From Rhizobium sp. Leaf262 (GTDB taxonomy: Bacteria; Pseudomonadota; Alphaproteobacteria; Rhizobiales; Rhizobiaceae), in assembly GCF_001422245.1 (NCBI RefSeq), contig NZ_LMMM01000018.1, positions 187,088-251,087 of the forward strand: a stretch of 64,000 nucleotides of DNA, given 5' to 3'. Below the pieces are notes generated by a model. It worked only from the letters and a program-made list of their open reading frames with translations. It was not told where the DNA came from and did not search any database. How positions within the stretch are numbered: the stretch's first letter is position 1; every line of letters begins with the position of its first letter. The position numbers and the translations under genes were made by a program. This document shows positions 49,649-61,515 of the stretch, piece after piece.

Positions 49649-52111
49649 ATGATCAATAAACTTGAAACCAACGATCTTCCTCGCCCCGCCCCGCGCAGTT
49701 CGGAACCAGACGTTCTCGCCTCGGAAATCATCGAACGGCTGACCTATCGCATCGGCAAGGACGTCAAGGTTGCAAAACCGCATGACTGGCTGACCGCCAC
49801 CATTCTGGTCATCCGCGACCGCGTCATCGACAAGTGGATGGAATCCACCCGTAAGGCGTATCAGCACGATTCCAAGCGCGTCTATTATCTGTCGCTGGAA
49901 TTTCTGATCGGCCGCCTGATGCGCGACGCCATCTCCAACCTTGGGCTGATGGGTGAGATCAAGAACGCGCTGACGTCGCTCGGCGTCGAGTTCGATGTCA
50001 TTGCCGGCCTGGAGCCCGATGCGGCGCTGGGCAATGGCGGTCTTGGCCGCCTCGCCGCCTGCTTCATGGAATCCATGGCTACCGTCGATATTCCGGCCTA
50101 CGGCTATGGCATTCGTTACGTCCACGGTCTTTTCCGTCAGCAGATGGCCGATGGCTGGCAGGTGGAACTGCCCGAAACATGGCTTGCCCACGGCAACCCC
50201 TGGGAGTTCGAGCGCCGCGAAAGCTCTTACGAAATCGGCTTCGGCGGCGCAGTGGATACCGTTGGCGGCTATGAAGAGCCCCAGCGTTTCGTCTGGAAAC
50301 CGGCTGAGCGCATGATCGCCACGGCCTATGATACGCCGGTCGTCGGCTGGCGCGGCACCCGCGTCAACACGCTTCGGCTGTGGTCGGCGCAGCCCATCGA
50401 CCCCATCCTGCTCGATGCCTTCAATGCGGGCGATCACATCGGCGCGCTGCGGGAAAGCAACAAGGCCGAAGCCCTGACCCGCGTGCTTTACCCCGCCGAT
50501 GCCAATCCGGCTGGCCAGGAACTGCGCCTGCGGCAGGAATATTTCTTCTCGTCCGCCTCGCTTCAGGACATTCTGCGCCGCCATTTGCAGCAATATCCTG
50601 ACTTCACCAACCTGCCGGACAAGGTTTCCATCCAGCTCAACGACACGCATCCGGCCATTTCCATCGCCGAAATGATGCGCCTGCTGTGCGACGTGCATGG
50701 TCTGGAATTCGACGAGGCCTGGACGCTGACACGCGGCACCTTCTCCTACACCAACCACACGCTTCTGCCCGAGGCGCTGGAAAGCTGGCCTGTTCCGCTG
50801 TTGGAGCGTCTGCTGCCCCGCCACATGCAGATCATCTACGCGATCAACGCCAACACGCTTCTGGTGGCCCGCAAGCAGCAGACGATGAGCGACCAGCAGG
50901 TCCGCTCCATTTCGCTGATCGAAGAAGCTGGCGAGCGCCGCGTGCGCATGGGCAACCTTGCCTTCATCGGCTCCCATTCCATCAACGGCGTGTCGGCGCT
51001 TCATACCGAACTGATGAAGGAAACGGTGTTTTCCGACCTTCACACGCTCTACCCGGATCGCATCAACAACAAAACCAACGGCATCACACCACGCCGTTGG
51101 CTGATGCAGTGCAATCCCGGCCTGACCGACCTCATCCGCCAGTCCATCGGCGATGAGTTCCTCGACGACGCCGAAAAGTTGATCGCACTCGACACGTTCG
51201 CCGAGGACAAGGGCTTTCGCGAAAAATTTGCCGAAATCAAGCGGCAGAACAAGGTACGCCTTGCCAATACGGTCGCCCAGCGCATGGGAATCCGGATTGA
51301 TCCATCGGCGATGTTCGACATTCAGATCAAGCGCATCCACGAATACAAGCGCCAGCTTCTGAACCTGATCGAGGCGGTTGCTCTTTATGACCAAATTCGC
51401 TCGAGACCGGAACTGGATTGGGTTCCGCGCGTTAAGTTCTTTGCTGGCAAAGCAGCGCCGAGTTATCACAACGCCAAGCTCATCATAAAGCTCGCCAATG
51501 ATATCGCTCGCGTCATCAATAACGATCCGGCAGTGCGCGGGCTTCTGAAAGTGGTTTTCATTCCCAATTACAACGTGTCCCTCGCGGAAATCATCGTTCC
51601 TGCGGCTGATCTGTCCGAACAGATTTCCACAGCCGGCATGGAAGCATCCGGTACGGGCAACATGAAATTCGGTCTGAACGGCGCGCTCACCATCGGCACA
51701 CTCGATGGGGCCAATGTCGAAATGCTCGAGCATGTCGGCAAGGACAATATCGTGATCTTCGGCAAGACCGCCGAGGAAGTCTCGCAGGCCCGTTCGGAAG
51801 GGCATAACCCGCGTTCCCTCATCGAAAACTCCGCCGAGCTGTCTCAGGCAGTGTCTTCCATCGCTTCCGGCGTGTTTTCGCCCGACGACAGATCGCGCTT
51901 CTCGCAGCTCATGGACGGCATTTACAACAATGACTGGTTCATGGTCGCGGCTGACTTCGATGCCTATGCGCAGGCACAGCGCGATGTCGACGCCATCTGG
52001 AGCGACACGAACAGCTGGTACGAAAAAACAGTCCGCAATACGGCACGCATGGGCTGGTTCTCGTCCGACAGGACGATCCGGCAATATGCATCCGAAATCT
52101 GGAGAGCCTGA
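49649..52111 (+). CDS. glgP: Glycogen phosphorylase
   Basis: Releases glucose 1-phosphate from the non-reducing ends of glycogen. With the ATG at 49649 the protein has 820 residues, the length I recall for the Agrobacterium enzyme; an in-frame ATG at 49595 would add 18 residues. The PLP-binding Lys673 lies in EASGTGNMKFGLNGALTIGT. DAALGNGGLGRLAACFMES near residue 125 is the conserved glycogen phosphorylase block. It opens the operon and overlaps glgB by one base. Confidence 0.96.
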   Translation: MINKLETNDLPRPAPRSSEPDVLASEIIERLTYRIGKDVKVAKPHDWLTATILVIRDRVIDKWMESTRKAYQHDSKRVYYLSLEFLIGRLMRDAISNLGLMGEIKNALTSLGVEFDVIAGLEPDAALGNGGLGRLAACFMESMATVDIPAYGYGIRYVHGLFRQQMADGWQVELPETWLAHGNPWEFERRESSYEIGFGGAVDTVGGYEEPQRFVWKPAERMIATAYDTPVVGWRGTRVNTLRLWSAQPIDPILLDAFNAGDHIGALRESNKAEALTRVLYPADANPAGQELRLRQEYFFSSASLQDILRRHLQQYPDFTNLPDKVSIQLNDTHPAISIAEMMRLLCDVHGLEFDEAWTLTRGTFSYTNHTLLPEALESWPVPLLERLLPRHMQIIYAINANTLLVARKQQTMSDQQVRSISLIEEAGERRVRMGNLAFIGSHSINGVSALHTELMKETVFSDLHTLYPDRINNKTNGITPRRWLMQCNPGLTDLIRQSIGDEFLDDAEKLIALDTFAEDKGFREKFAEIKRQNKVRLANTVAQRMGIRIDPSAMFDIQIKRIHEYKRQLLNLIEAVALYDQIRSRPELDWVPRVKFFAGKAAPSYHNAKLIIKLANDIARVINNDPAVRGLLKVVFIPNYNVSLAEIIVPAADLSEQISTAGMEASGTGNMKFGLNGALTIGTLDGANVEMLEHVGKDNIVIFGKTAEEVSQARSEGHNPRSLIENSAELSQAVSSIASGVFSPDDRSRFSQLMDGIYNNDWFMVAADFDAYAQAQRDVDAIWSDTNSWYEKTVRNTARMGWFSSDRTIRQYASEIWRA

Positions 52112-54318
52112 TGAAAAAACCGCTCAATACTGCCGAAGAGAAAAAGACTGGCGCCATCAACAAGGCGGAAATCGAGGCAATCAAGAGCGGTTTGCATTCC
52201 AACCCCTTTGCCGTCCTGGGTGTTCACCAGACCCCGGACGGCTTCGTGGCCCGCTGCTTCATTCCCGGCGCGGAAGAGGTAACGGTCATGACGCTGGACG
52301 GCAACGTTGCAGGCGAACTGGTCCGCACCGATGATGACGGTTTCTTCGAAGGACCCGTGACGCTCTCCAAACGTCAGCCCATCCGCTACCGCGCCCTGCG
52401 CGACGATGCGGAATGGGCCGTGACCGATCCCTACAGCTTTGGCCCCGTGCTGGGCCCGATGGACGACTATTATGTTCGCGAAGGCTCGCATCTACGCCTC
52501 TTCGACAAGATGGGCGCGCATCCGCTGAAGCACGAAGGGGCCGAAGGTTTTCATTTCGCCGTCTGGGCGCCCAACGCCAGACGTGTATCTGTGGTGGGCG
52601 ATTTCAACAATTGGGATGGCCGCCGCCACGTCATGCGTTTCCGCAAGGATACCGGCATCTGGGAAATCTTCGCGCCAGACGTTTATGCCGGTTGCAGCTA
52701 CAAATTCGAAATCGTCGGTCCACACGGCGAGCTGCTGCCGCTCAAGGCCGACCCCTATGCCCGGCGCGCCGAACTGCGCCCTAAAAACGCGTCCGTCACC
52801 ACGCCGGAACTGGTTCAGAACTGGGACGACGAGGCACACCGAAAGTATTGGGCCAGCATCGACCAGCGCCGTCAGCCGATCAGTATCTACGAGGTCCACG
52901 CCTCGTCCTGGCAATATGGCGACAATGGCGAGTTTCTGACATGGGACGAGCTGGCCGCACGGCTCATTCCCTACTGCGCCGATATGGGCTTCACCCACAT
53001 CGAGTTCATGCCGATCTCCGAGCATCCCTATGATCCGTCCTGGGGCTATCAGACCACCGGCCTCTATGCCCCGACTGCCCGTTTCGGCGAGCCGGAAGGC
53101 TTTGCCCGCTTCGTCAACGGCGCGCATAAGGTCGGCATCGGCGTTTTGCTGGATTGGGTACCCGCGCATTTCCCTGTCGATGAGCATGGTCTGAAATGGT
53201 TCGATGGCACAGCGCTTTATGAGCATGCCGATCCGCGTCAGGGCTTCCACCCGGACTGGAACACCGCGATCTATAATTTTGGTCGCGTCGAGGTCATGTC
53301 GTATCTCATCAACAACGCGCTCTATTGGGCCGAGAAATTCCATCTCGATGGCCTGCGCGTCGATGCCGTGGCGTCCATGCTCTACCTGGATTACTCCCGC
53401 AAGGAGGGCGAGTGGGTGCCCAACGAATATGGCGGGCGCGAAAATCTGGAATCGGTGCGTTTCCTGCAGCAGATGAACACGCTGGTTTATGGCAACCACC
53501 CCGGCGTCATGACGATCGCCGAGGAATCCACATCGTGGCCGAAAGTTTCGCAGCCGGTGCATGAAGGCGGCCTCGGCTTCGGCTTCAAATGGAACATGGG
53601 CTTCATGCATGACACGCTGAGCTATTTCCAGCGCGAGCCGGTACATCGCAAGTTCCACCATCAGGAACTCAGCTTCGGCCTGCTCTACGCCTTCAGCGAA
53701 AACTTCGTGCTGCCGATTTCCCATGACGAAGTGGTGCACGGCAAGGGCTCGATGATTGCCAAGATGCCGGGCGACGACTGGCAGAAATTTGCAAATCTTC
53801 GCGCCTACTACGCCTTCATGTGGGGGTATCCCGGCAAGAAGCTGCTGTTCATGGGCCAGGAATTTGCCCAGTGGAGCGAATGGAGCGAAAAGAGCTCGCT
53901 CGACTGGAACCTGCTGCAATATCATATGCATGAGGGCATGCGCCGCCTCGTGCGCGACCTCAATTTCATGTACCGCTCCAAGGCAGCGTTGCATGCACGC
54001 GATTGCGAACCGGAAGGGTTTCAGTGGCTGTCGGCGGACGACCACGAGAACTCGGTTTTTGCGTGGCTGCGTCTGGCACCGGGGGAAAAGCCGGTGGCCG
54101 TCATTTCCAACCTCACGCCTGTCTACAGGGAAAATTTCTACGTGCCGCTGCCGACAGCCGGTCGCTGGCGCGAAGTGCTCAACACCGATGCCGAGATTTA
54201 CGGCGGCACCGGCAAGGGCAATGGCGGACGTGTGCAGGCGGTGGATGCCGGCGGCAAGATCGGCGCGACACTGACCTTGCCACCGCTTGCCGTCATCATG
54301 CTGGAGCTGGAAAGCTAA
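52111..54318 (+). CDS. glgB: 1,4-alpha-glucan branching enzyme
   Basis: Glycoside hydrolase family 13 enzyme of 735 residues that makes alpha-1,6 branches in glycogen. Two N-terminal carbohydrate-binding/early-set domains (about 30-230) precede the catalytic barrel. The nucleophile is Asp418 in GLRVDAVASMLYLDYSR and the acid/base is Glu471 in TIAEESTSWP; PISHDEVVHGKGS carries the conserved His-Asp. The ATG shares a base with the glgP stop (TGATG), so translation is coupled. Full family length argues that it is intact. Confidence 0.97.
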   Translation: MKKPLNTAEEKKTGAINKAEIEAIKSGLHSNPFAVLGVHQTPDGFVARCFIPGAEEVTVMTLDGNVAGELVRTDDDGFFEGPVTLSKRQPIRYRALRDDAEWAVTDPYSFGPVLGPMDDYYVREGSHLRLFDKMGAHPLKHEGAEGFHFAVWAPNARRVSVVGDFNNWDGRRHVMRFRKDTGIWEIFAPDVYAGCSYKFEIVGPHGELLPLKADPYARRAELRPKNASVTTPELVQNWDDEAHRKYWASIDQRRQPISIYEVHASSWQYGDNGEFLTWDELAARLIPYCADMGFTHIEFMPISEHPYDPSWGYQTTGLYAPTARFGEPEGFARFVNGAHKVGIGVLLDWVPAHFPVDEHGLKWFDGTALYEHADPRQGFHPDWNTAIYNFGRVEVMSYLINNALYWAEKFHLDGLRVDAVASMLYLDYSRKEGEWVPNEYGGRENLESVRFLQQMNTLVYGNHPGVMTIAEESTSWPKVSQPVHEGGLGFGFKWNMGFMHDTLSYFQREPVHRKFHHQELSFGLLYAFSENFVLPISHDEVVHGKGSMIAKMPGDDWQKFANLRAYYAFMWGYPGKKLLFMGQEFAQWSEWSEKSSLDWNLLQYHMHEGMRRLVRDLNFMYRSKAALHARDCEPEGFQWLSADDHENSVFAWLRLAPGEKPVAVISNLTPVYRENFYVPLPTAGRWREVLNTDAEIYGGTGKGNGGRVQAVDAGGKIGATLTLPPLAVIMLELES

Positions 54319-54387
54319 AAGGGCCTCGAACACACATTCGGTGCCTTGATATTACGGGAACATACGGAATTTTACGGGAGGATTGCT

Positions 54388-55650
54388 ATGAGTGAAAAAA
54401 GAGTTCAGCCGCTGGCGCGTGATGCGATGGCCTATGTGCTTGCCGGTGGCCGTGGCAGCCGCCTGAAGGAGCTGACGGACCGACGTGCCAAGCCCGCCGT
54501 CTATTTCGGCGGCAAGGCCCGCATCATCGATTTCGCATTGTCGAATGCCCTCAATTCCGGCATTCGCCGCATCGGTGTCGCCACGCAGTACAAGGCTCAC
54601 TCGCTCATCCGCCACCTGCAGCGCGGCTGGGACTTCTTCCGCCCGGAAAGAAACGAAAGCTTCGATATTCTGCCCGCCTCCCAGCGCGTGTCCGAAACGC
54701 AATGGTACGAAGGCACCGCGGACGCGGTTTACCAGAACATCGACATCATCGAGTCCCACGGACCCGAATATATGGTCATTCTGGCGGGCGACCACATCTA
54801 CAAGATGGACTATGAATACATGCTGCAACAGCATGTGGACTCAGGCGCCGACGTGACCATCGGCTGCCTTGAAGTGCCGCGCATGGAAGCCACCGGCTTC
54901 GGCGTGATGCATGTGAATGAGAAGGACGAGATCATCGCCTTCATCGAAAAGCCTGCCGATCCGCCGGGCATTCCCGGCAATGAGGACTTCGCGCTCGCCT
55001 CCATGGGCATCTACGTGTTCCACACGAAATTCCTGATGGATTGCCTGCGCCGTGACGCAGCAGACCCCAATTCCAGCCGTGACTTCGGCAAGGACATCAT
55101 TCCCCACATCGTCGAGCATGGCAAAGCCGTCGCTCACCGTTTCGCTGCCTCCTGCGTGAGGTCCGATTTCGAACACGAGCCCTACTGGCGCGATGTCGGC
55201 ACGATCGACGCGTACTGGCAGGCCAATATCGACCTGACCGATATCGTTCCCGATCTCGACATCTACGATAAATCCTGGCCGATCTGGACCTATGCGGAAA
55301 TTCTGCCGCCTGCCAAATTCGTGCATGACGATGAAAAGCGTCGTGGTTCGGCAACATCCTCTGTGGTGGCCGGTGACTGCATCATCTCCGGTTCCTCGCT
55401 CAACCGCAGCCTGTTGTTCACAGGCGTGCGCGCAAATTCATATTCGCGCCTTGAGAATGCCGTAGTGCTCCCGAGTGTAAAGATCGGTCGCCACGCGCAG
55501 CTCAGCAACGTGGTGATCGACCATGGTGTTGTCATTCCAGAAGGACTGATCGTTGGCGAAGACCCGGAACTCGATGGAAAGCGCTTCCGCCGCACAGACA
55601 GCGGCATTTGCCTGATAACCCAATCGATGATCGACAAGCTGGATTTGTAG
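54388..55650 (+). CDS. glgC: Glucose-1-phosphate adenylyltransferase
   Basis: Makes ADP-glucose from ATP and glucose 1-phosphate, the committed step of glycogen synthesis. The 420 residues match the Agrobacterium enzyme, which is activated by fructose 6-phosphate and pyruvate. The N-terminal nucleotide-binding motif [20 protein letters not shown] is complete, followed by the Asp of [12 protein letters not shown], the glucose-1-phosphate site FIEKPADPP and a left-handed beta-helix C-terminus. GGGAGGATTGCT precedes the ATG at 54388. It sits 69 bases after glgB. Confidence 0.97.
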   Translation: MSEKRVQPLARDAMAYVLAGGRGSRLKELTDRRAKPAVYFGGKARIIDFALSNALNSGIRRIGVATQYKAHSLIRHLQRGWDFFRPERNESFDILPASQRVSETQWYEGTADAVYQNIDIIESHGPEYMVILAGDHIYKMDYEYMLQQHVDSGADVTIGCLEVPRMEATGFGVMHVNEKDEIIAFIEKPADPPGIPGNEDFALASMGIYVFHTKFLMDCLRRDAADPNSSRDFGKDIIPHIVEHGKAVAHRFAASCVRSDFEHEPYWRDVGTIDAYWQANIDLTDIVPDLDIYDKSWPIWTYAEILPPAKFVHDDEKRRGSATSSVVAGDCIISGSSLNRSLLFTGVRANSYSRLENAVVLPSVKIGRHAQLSNVVIDHGVVIPEGLIVGEDPELDGKRFRRTDSGICLITQSMIDKLDL

Positions 55651-55655
55651 ACCTC

Positions 55656-57098
55656 ATGAATGTTCTTTCGGTTGCGTCCGAAGTCTATCCACTCATCAAG
55701 ACCGGGGGGCTCGCCGATGTCGCTGGCGCGCTTCCCATCGCGCTCAAGGCATACGGCGTCACCACGCGCACGCTCATTCCCGGCTACCCCGCCGTCAAAG
55801 CCGTGGTGACGGACGCCGTCAAGATTGCCGAGTTCCCCGATCTCTTGGGCGCACCGGCAGATCTTCTCGAAGCCCATCACGAGGGCCTCGACCTTCTGAT
55901 CCTCGATGCGCCTGCCTATTACGAACGCCCCGCAGGCCCCTATCTGGATTCCACCGGCAAGGATTTCGAGGACAACTGGCGGCGCTTCGCAGCACTTTCG
56001 CTGGCGGCAGCAGAAATCGCAGCCGGAAAGCTGCCGGGCTGGCAGCCGGACCTGATGCACGCCCACGACTGGCAGGCGGCCATGGCCCCGGTCTATATGC
56101 GCTACGCGGAAACGCCGGAAATTCCAAGCGTCCTGACCATCCACAACATCGCCTTTCAAGGCCAGTTCGGTGCCAATATCTTCAGCCAGCTGGGCCTGCC
56201 CGCCCATGCCTTCAGCACCGAAAGCATCGAATATTACAACGATATCAGCTTCCTCAAGGGTGGCGTACAGACCTCGACGGCCATCAGCACCGTCAGCCCA
56301 TCCTACGCCGAGGAAATCCTGACGCCGGAATTCGGCATGGGGTTGGATGGCGTCATCCGCAGTCGCGCCCATGTCATGCACGGCATCGTCAACGGCATCG
56401 ATGCCGATGTCTGGAATCCGGCCACCGACCACCTCGTCAATCACAATTACTCCGCCGCCAATCTGAAACTGCGCACCTTGAACAAGGCCTCTGTCGCCAG
56501 TCATTTCCGCATCGATCAGGATAACGGACCGCTTTTTTGCGTCATCTCACGCCTGACGTGGCAAAAGGGCATAGACCTCGTGACCGAAGTGGTGGACGAT
56601 ATCGTTGCCATGGGTGGCCGCCTCGTCGTGCTGGGTGCTGGCGAGATTGCATTGGAAGGTGCCCTTCTGGCCGCAGCCTCGCGTCATCCTGGCCGTGTCG
56701 GCGTCGCCATCGGCTATAACGAGCCGCTGTCGCATCTCATGCAGGCGGGCTGTGACGCCATCATCATTCCCTCGCGTTTCGAGCCCTGCGGGCTGACCCA
56801 GCTTTACGCCCTGCGCTATGGCTGCATTCCCGTCGTAGCGCGCAATGGCGGGCTGAACGATACCGTCATCGATGCCAACCACGCGGCCATCGCCGCCAAG
56901 GTGGCGACGGGCGTGCAGTTTTCCGCCATCACTGCCGATGGATTACGCCAGGCCATTCGCCGCACCGTTCGCCACTATCACGATCCCAAACTGTGGACGC
57001 AGATGCAGAAGCAGGGCATGAAATCGGATGTTTCCTGGGAAAAAAGTGCAGGCCTTTATGCCGCCCTTTACGCCCGACTTATTTCGAAAGGCCAATAA
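55656..57098 (+). CDS. glgA: Glycogen synthase (ADP-glucose)
   Basis: Family 5 glycosyltransferase that elongates alpha-1,4-glucan from ADP-glucose. The 480 residues equal the well-studied A. tumefaciens enzyme. The ADP-glucose motif [13 protein letters not shown] is at residues 15-27, and the C-terminal active-site block is [17 protein letters not shown]. It begins five bases after glgC and ends directly on the pgm start. Confidence 0.97.
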   Translation: MNVLSVASEVYPLIKTGGLADVAGALPIALKAYGVTTRTLIPGYPAVKAVVTDAVKIAEFPDLLGAPADLLEAHHEGLDLLILDAPAYYERPAGPYLDSTGKDFEDNWRRFAALSLAAAEIAAGKLPGWQPDLMHAHDWQAAMAPVYMRYAETPEIPSVLTIHNIAFQGQFGANIFSQLGLPAHAFSTESIEYYNDISFLKGGVQTSTAISTVSPSYAEEILTPEFGMGLDGVIRSRAHVMHGIVNGIDADVWNPATDHLVNHNYSAANLKLRTLNKASVASHFRIDQDNGPLFCVISRLTWQKGIDLVTEVVDDIVAMGGRLVVLGAGEIALEGALLAAASRHPGRVGVAIGYNEPLSHLMQAGCDAIIIPSRFEPCGLTQLYALRYGCIPVVARNGGLNDTVIDANHAAIAAKVATGVQFSAITADGLRQAIRRTVRHYHDPKLWTQMQKQGMKSDVSWEKSAGLYAALYARLISKGQ

Positions 57099-58730
<1,632 letters not shown>

Positions 58731-58746
58731 CAGTTCGCGAGGGCAG

Positions 58747-58927
58747 TGGGTGGGGCTTACCCCCCTCTGTCCTGCCGGACATCTCCCCCACAAGAAGGGA
58801 GATCGGCTGGGCGCACTGACATCACTTCAATCTCTTCAGTTAAAGGTGGCCGAAAGGATGCCGCGAGTCGATCTCCCCCCTTGAGGGGGAGATGTCCGGC
58901 AGGGCAGAGGGGGGTAAGCCCCACCCA
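58747..58927. repeat. Long inverted-repeat element, copy C
   Basis: A 181-base copy of the element at 26092 and 31687. Its ends TGGGTGGGGCTT and AAGCCCCACCCA are exact inverted copies, and the CTGTCCTGCCGGACATCTCC block recurs near the left end. It fills the space between pgm and glgX, ending 24 bases before the glgX start codon, and could fold into a long hairpin in the operon mRNA. Confidence 0.85.
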
Positions 58928-58951
58928 CAAAGCCAACAAATGGAAACCCCG

Positions 58952-60904
58952 ATGCCAAACTCCACCGTTTCCCCCCTTGGCGCCATCCCCACGGAAAACG
59001 GAACGGCATTCTCCGTCTACTCCCGCCACGCCTCACACATCGACCTCTGCCTCTTCAACGAAACCGGCACCACCCAGACCGCCCGCCTGCCCATGCAGCG
59101 CGATGAAAACGACATATACCGCCTCATCACCCACGCCCCCATCGGCAACCGCTACGGCTTCCGCGCCGATGGCGTCTACGCACCCGATCACGGCCTCTGG
59201 TTCGACCCATCCAAGCTCCTGCTCGACCCCTATGCCACGCAGATCGACCGGCCTTTCGCCCACGACCCGGCGCTGTTCACCTTTGGCACCGACACGGCAC
59301 ACATCATGCCGAAGTCCATCGTCTCGCAGCACCATCAGGTAAAACGGCAGCCGCCCCGCTTCGCACCCGGCGGCCTGATCTATGAAGTCGCCGTCAAGCC
59401 CTTCACCATGCTACACCCGGATGTGCCAGATGCCATCAAGGGTACAATCGCGGCCCTCGCCCACCCCGCCATCATCACCCACCTCAAAACCATCGGCGTC
59501 GATGCCATCGAGTTGATGCCCATCACCGCATGGATCGATGAGCGCCATCTGCCGCCACTCGGCCTCACCAATGGCTGGGGCTACAACCCTGTCGGCTTCA
59601 TGGCGCTCGACCCGCGCCTCTGCCCCGGTGGCGTGGAGGAACTGCGCGAGACGGTCGCCGCCCTCCACGATAATGGCATCGGCGTCATTCTCGATCTCGT
59701 CTTCAACCACACCGGCGAAAGCGACCGCTTCGGCTCGACGCTATCGTTGCGCGGGCTGGATAATCTCAGCTATTATCGCCATCTGCCCGATGATCCCGGC
59801 ACGCTGGTCAACGATACGGGCACCGGCAACACCGTCGCCTGCGACCACCCGCAGGTTCGGCAACTGATTCTCGATACGCTGCGGCACTTCGTGGCGCATG
59901 CGGGCATAGACGGCTTCCGCTTCGATCTTGCCCCCATCCTCGGTCGAACTGTCAGCGGTTTCGACACCACCAGCAAAACCCTCGCGGCCATGTCTGCGGA
60001 CCCTTTGCTGCATGACCGCGTGATGATTGCCGAACCCTGGGACATCGGCCCCGGCGGTTACCAGCTCGGCAATTTCCCCGAAAACTTCCTCGAATGGAAC
60101 GACCGCGCCCGCGATGACCTGCGCCGCTACTGGCGCGGCGATGCCGGCACCACAGGCGCACTGGCCGATGCACTGGCCGGCTCATCCGCCATCTTCTCCC
60201 GCCACAACCGAACCGCCACCCGCAGCGTCAACTTCCTCGCCGCCCATGATGGTTTCACGCTTTTCGATCTCGTGGCCCATGAGCACAAGCACAATGAAGC
60301 CAATGGCGAAGACAACCGCGATGGCCACAATGAAAACCATTCCTGGAACAACGGCGTCGAGGGCCTGACGGACGACCACGCGGTCAATGCGGCCCGCATC
60401 GCCGATGTAAAATCGCTGCTTTCCACCCTCTTCGTCACGCGCGGCACCATCATGCTGACCGCAGGCGATGAGGCGGGCCGCAGCCAGCGCGGCAACAACA
60501 ATGCCTACTGCCAGGACAACGACATCACCTGGGTCGATTGGGCCAAGCTTTCGCCAGAGCTGATCGAACACACGGCCTACCTCGCCGCCCTGCGCAAACG
60601 CTTCGAGGTTTTCAGCGAGGCAGCTTTCTTCTCGACCAGCACAGATGATGTGCAATGGCTCTCACCGACAGGCGAGCCCATGACCGTGGCCGATTGGGAG
60701 CAGCCCGAGGGAATGCCGCTCGCCATGCTGTTGAAAACCCGTGATCTGGAAACGGACGACATCGTGCGCCTCGCCATCCTTTTCAACCGTACCCACGACG
60801 TTGTGCCCTTCACCCTGCCGGGCACATGGCAACCGCTGGGCATGGATTTCGGCAATCCCGCCTATCTTCCGGCGCGCTCGGTGGTGTTTTACCAACAGGC
60901 CTAA
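58952..60904 (+). CDS. glgX: Glycogen debranching enzyme
   Basis: Family 13 isoamylase-type enzyme of 650 residues that hydrolyses alpha-1,6 branches in limit dextrin left by GlgP. An N-terminal CBM48-like domain comes first (GTAFSVYSRHASHIDLCLF). The catalytic nucleophile is Asp325 in GFRFDLAPILG, the acid/base is Glu361 in IAEPWDIGPGGYQLGNFP, and the third acid lies in AAHDGFTLFDLVAHEHKHN. GGAAACCCCG precedes the ATG at 58952; the frame stays open upstream into the repeat, which is not coding. It is slightly shorter than many GlgX proteins but appears whole. Confidence 0.95.
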   Translation: MPNSTVSPLGAIPTENGTAFSVYSRHASHIDLCLFNETGTTQTARLPMQRDENDIYRLITHAPIGNRYGFRADGVYAPDHGLWFDPSKLLLDPYATQIDRPFAHDPALFTFGTDTAHIMPKSIVSQHHQVKRQPPRFAPGGLIYEVAVKPFTMLHPDVPDAIKGTIAALAHPAIITHLKTIGVDAIELMPITAWIDERHLPPLGLTNGWGYNPVGFMALDPRLCPGGVEELRETVAALHDNGIGVILDLVFNHTGESDRFGSTLSLRGLDNLSYYRHLPDDPGTLVNDTGTGNTVACDHPQVRQLILDTLRHFVAHAGIDGFRFDLAPILGRTVSGFDTTSKTLAAMSADPLLHDRVMIAEPWDIGPGGYQLGNFPENFLEWNDRARDDLRRYWRGDAGTTGALADALAGSSAIFSRHNRTATRSVNFLAAHDGFTLFDLVAHEHKHNEANGEDNRDGHNENHSWNNGVEGLTDDHAVNAARIADVKSLLSTLFVTRGTIMLTAGDEAGRSQRGNNNAYCQDNDITWVDWAKLSPELIEHTAYLAALRKRFEVFSEAAFFSTSTDDVQWLSPTGEPMTVADWEQPEGMPLAMLLKTRDLETDDIVRLAILFNRTHDVVPFTLPGTWQPLGMDFGNPAYLPARSVVFYQQA

Positions 60905-60998
60905 ATATTGCAGTGCAAAAAGGTGATTGTTCTTTAAGCAGACGCCTGTAAGCTCCACATCTCTGATGCGCCCCATCACCGTCCCATCGCGAGGAACC

Positions 60999-61487
60999 AT
61001 GCCCAAGGAAATCTCTCTGGCTGAGGTCAAAGGCCTTGTCGGTTCAGAAGTCGGAACATCCGACTGGATCACCGTCGATCAGGCGATGATCGACGCCTTC
61101 GCCAAGGCCACGCTGGACGACCAGTTCATCCACACGGACCCGGAACGCGCCAAAGCAGAAAGCCCCTTCGGCGGCACCATCGCTCACGGTTTCCTCACGG
61201 TCTCGCTGCTGTCTGCCATGAACTACAGCGCACTGCCCAAAATCCGCGAACAGACTATGGGCATCAATTACGGCTTCGACAAACTCCACTTCGTCACCCC
61301 CGTCAAAAGCGGCGCCCGCATCCGCGGCCACTTCACCCTGGCCGAAGCCCGCTTCCGTGGTGCCGCCATGCTCATGAACACCTATGACGTGACGGTGGAA
61401 ATCGAAGGTGAAAAGAAACCGGCCCTCACCACACGATGGACGACAATCAGCCAGTTCAACCCCGAGGATCGACCCGAGGACGATTGA
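60999..61487 (+). CDS. MaoC-like hydratase (NodN family)
   Basis: A 162-residue single hotdog hydratase similar to NodN and to (R)-specific enoyl-CoA hydratases. The hydratase 2 signature appears as DDQFIHTDPERAKAESPFGG with Asp41 and His45, followed by TIAHGFLTVSLLS. GAGGAACC precedes the ATG at 60999. Its natural substrate is unknown; NodN-like proteins outside nod regions are common in rhizobia. Confidence 0.88.
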   Translation: MPKEISLAEVKGLVGSEVGTSDWITVDQAMIDAFAKATLDDQFIHTDPERAKAESPFGGTIAHGFLTVSLLSAMNYSALPKIREQTMGINYGFDKLHFVTPVKSGARIRGHFTLAEARFRGAAMLMNTYDVTVEIEGEKKPALTTRWTTISQFNPEDRPEDD

Positions 61488-61515
61488 GGAAGGGTGACAG
61501 ACAAACAGAGGCGTC

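Noticed and set aside
49523..52084. Minus-strand open frame of about 850 codons opposite glgP
   Set aside because: Antisense to glgP, rich in His/Arg/Val typical of reverse-strand shadows, and no start signal.
58892..58951. Longer glgX with extra N-terminal residues
   Set aside because: The added codons lie within the arm of the repeat element and its flank; the ATG at 58952 has a ribosome binding site and matches family N-termini.
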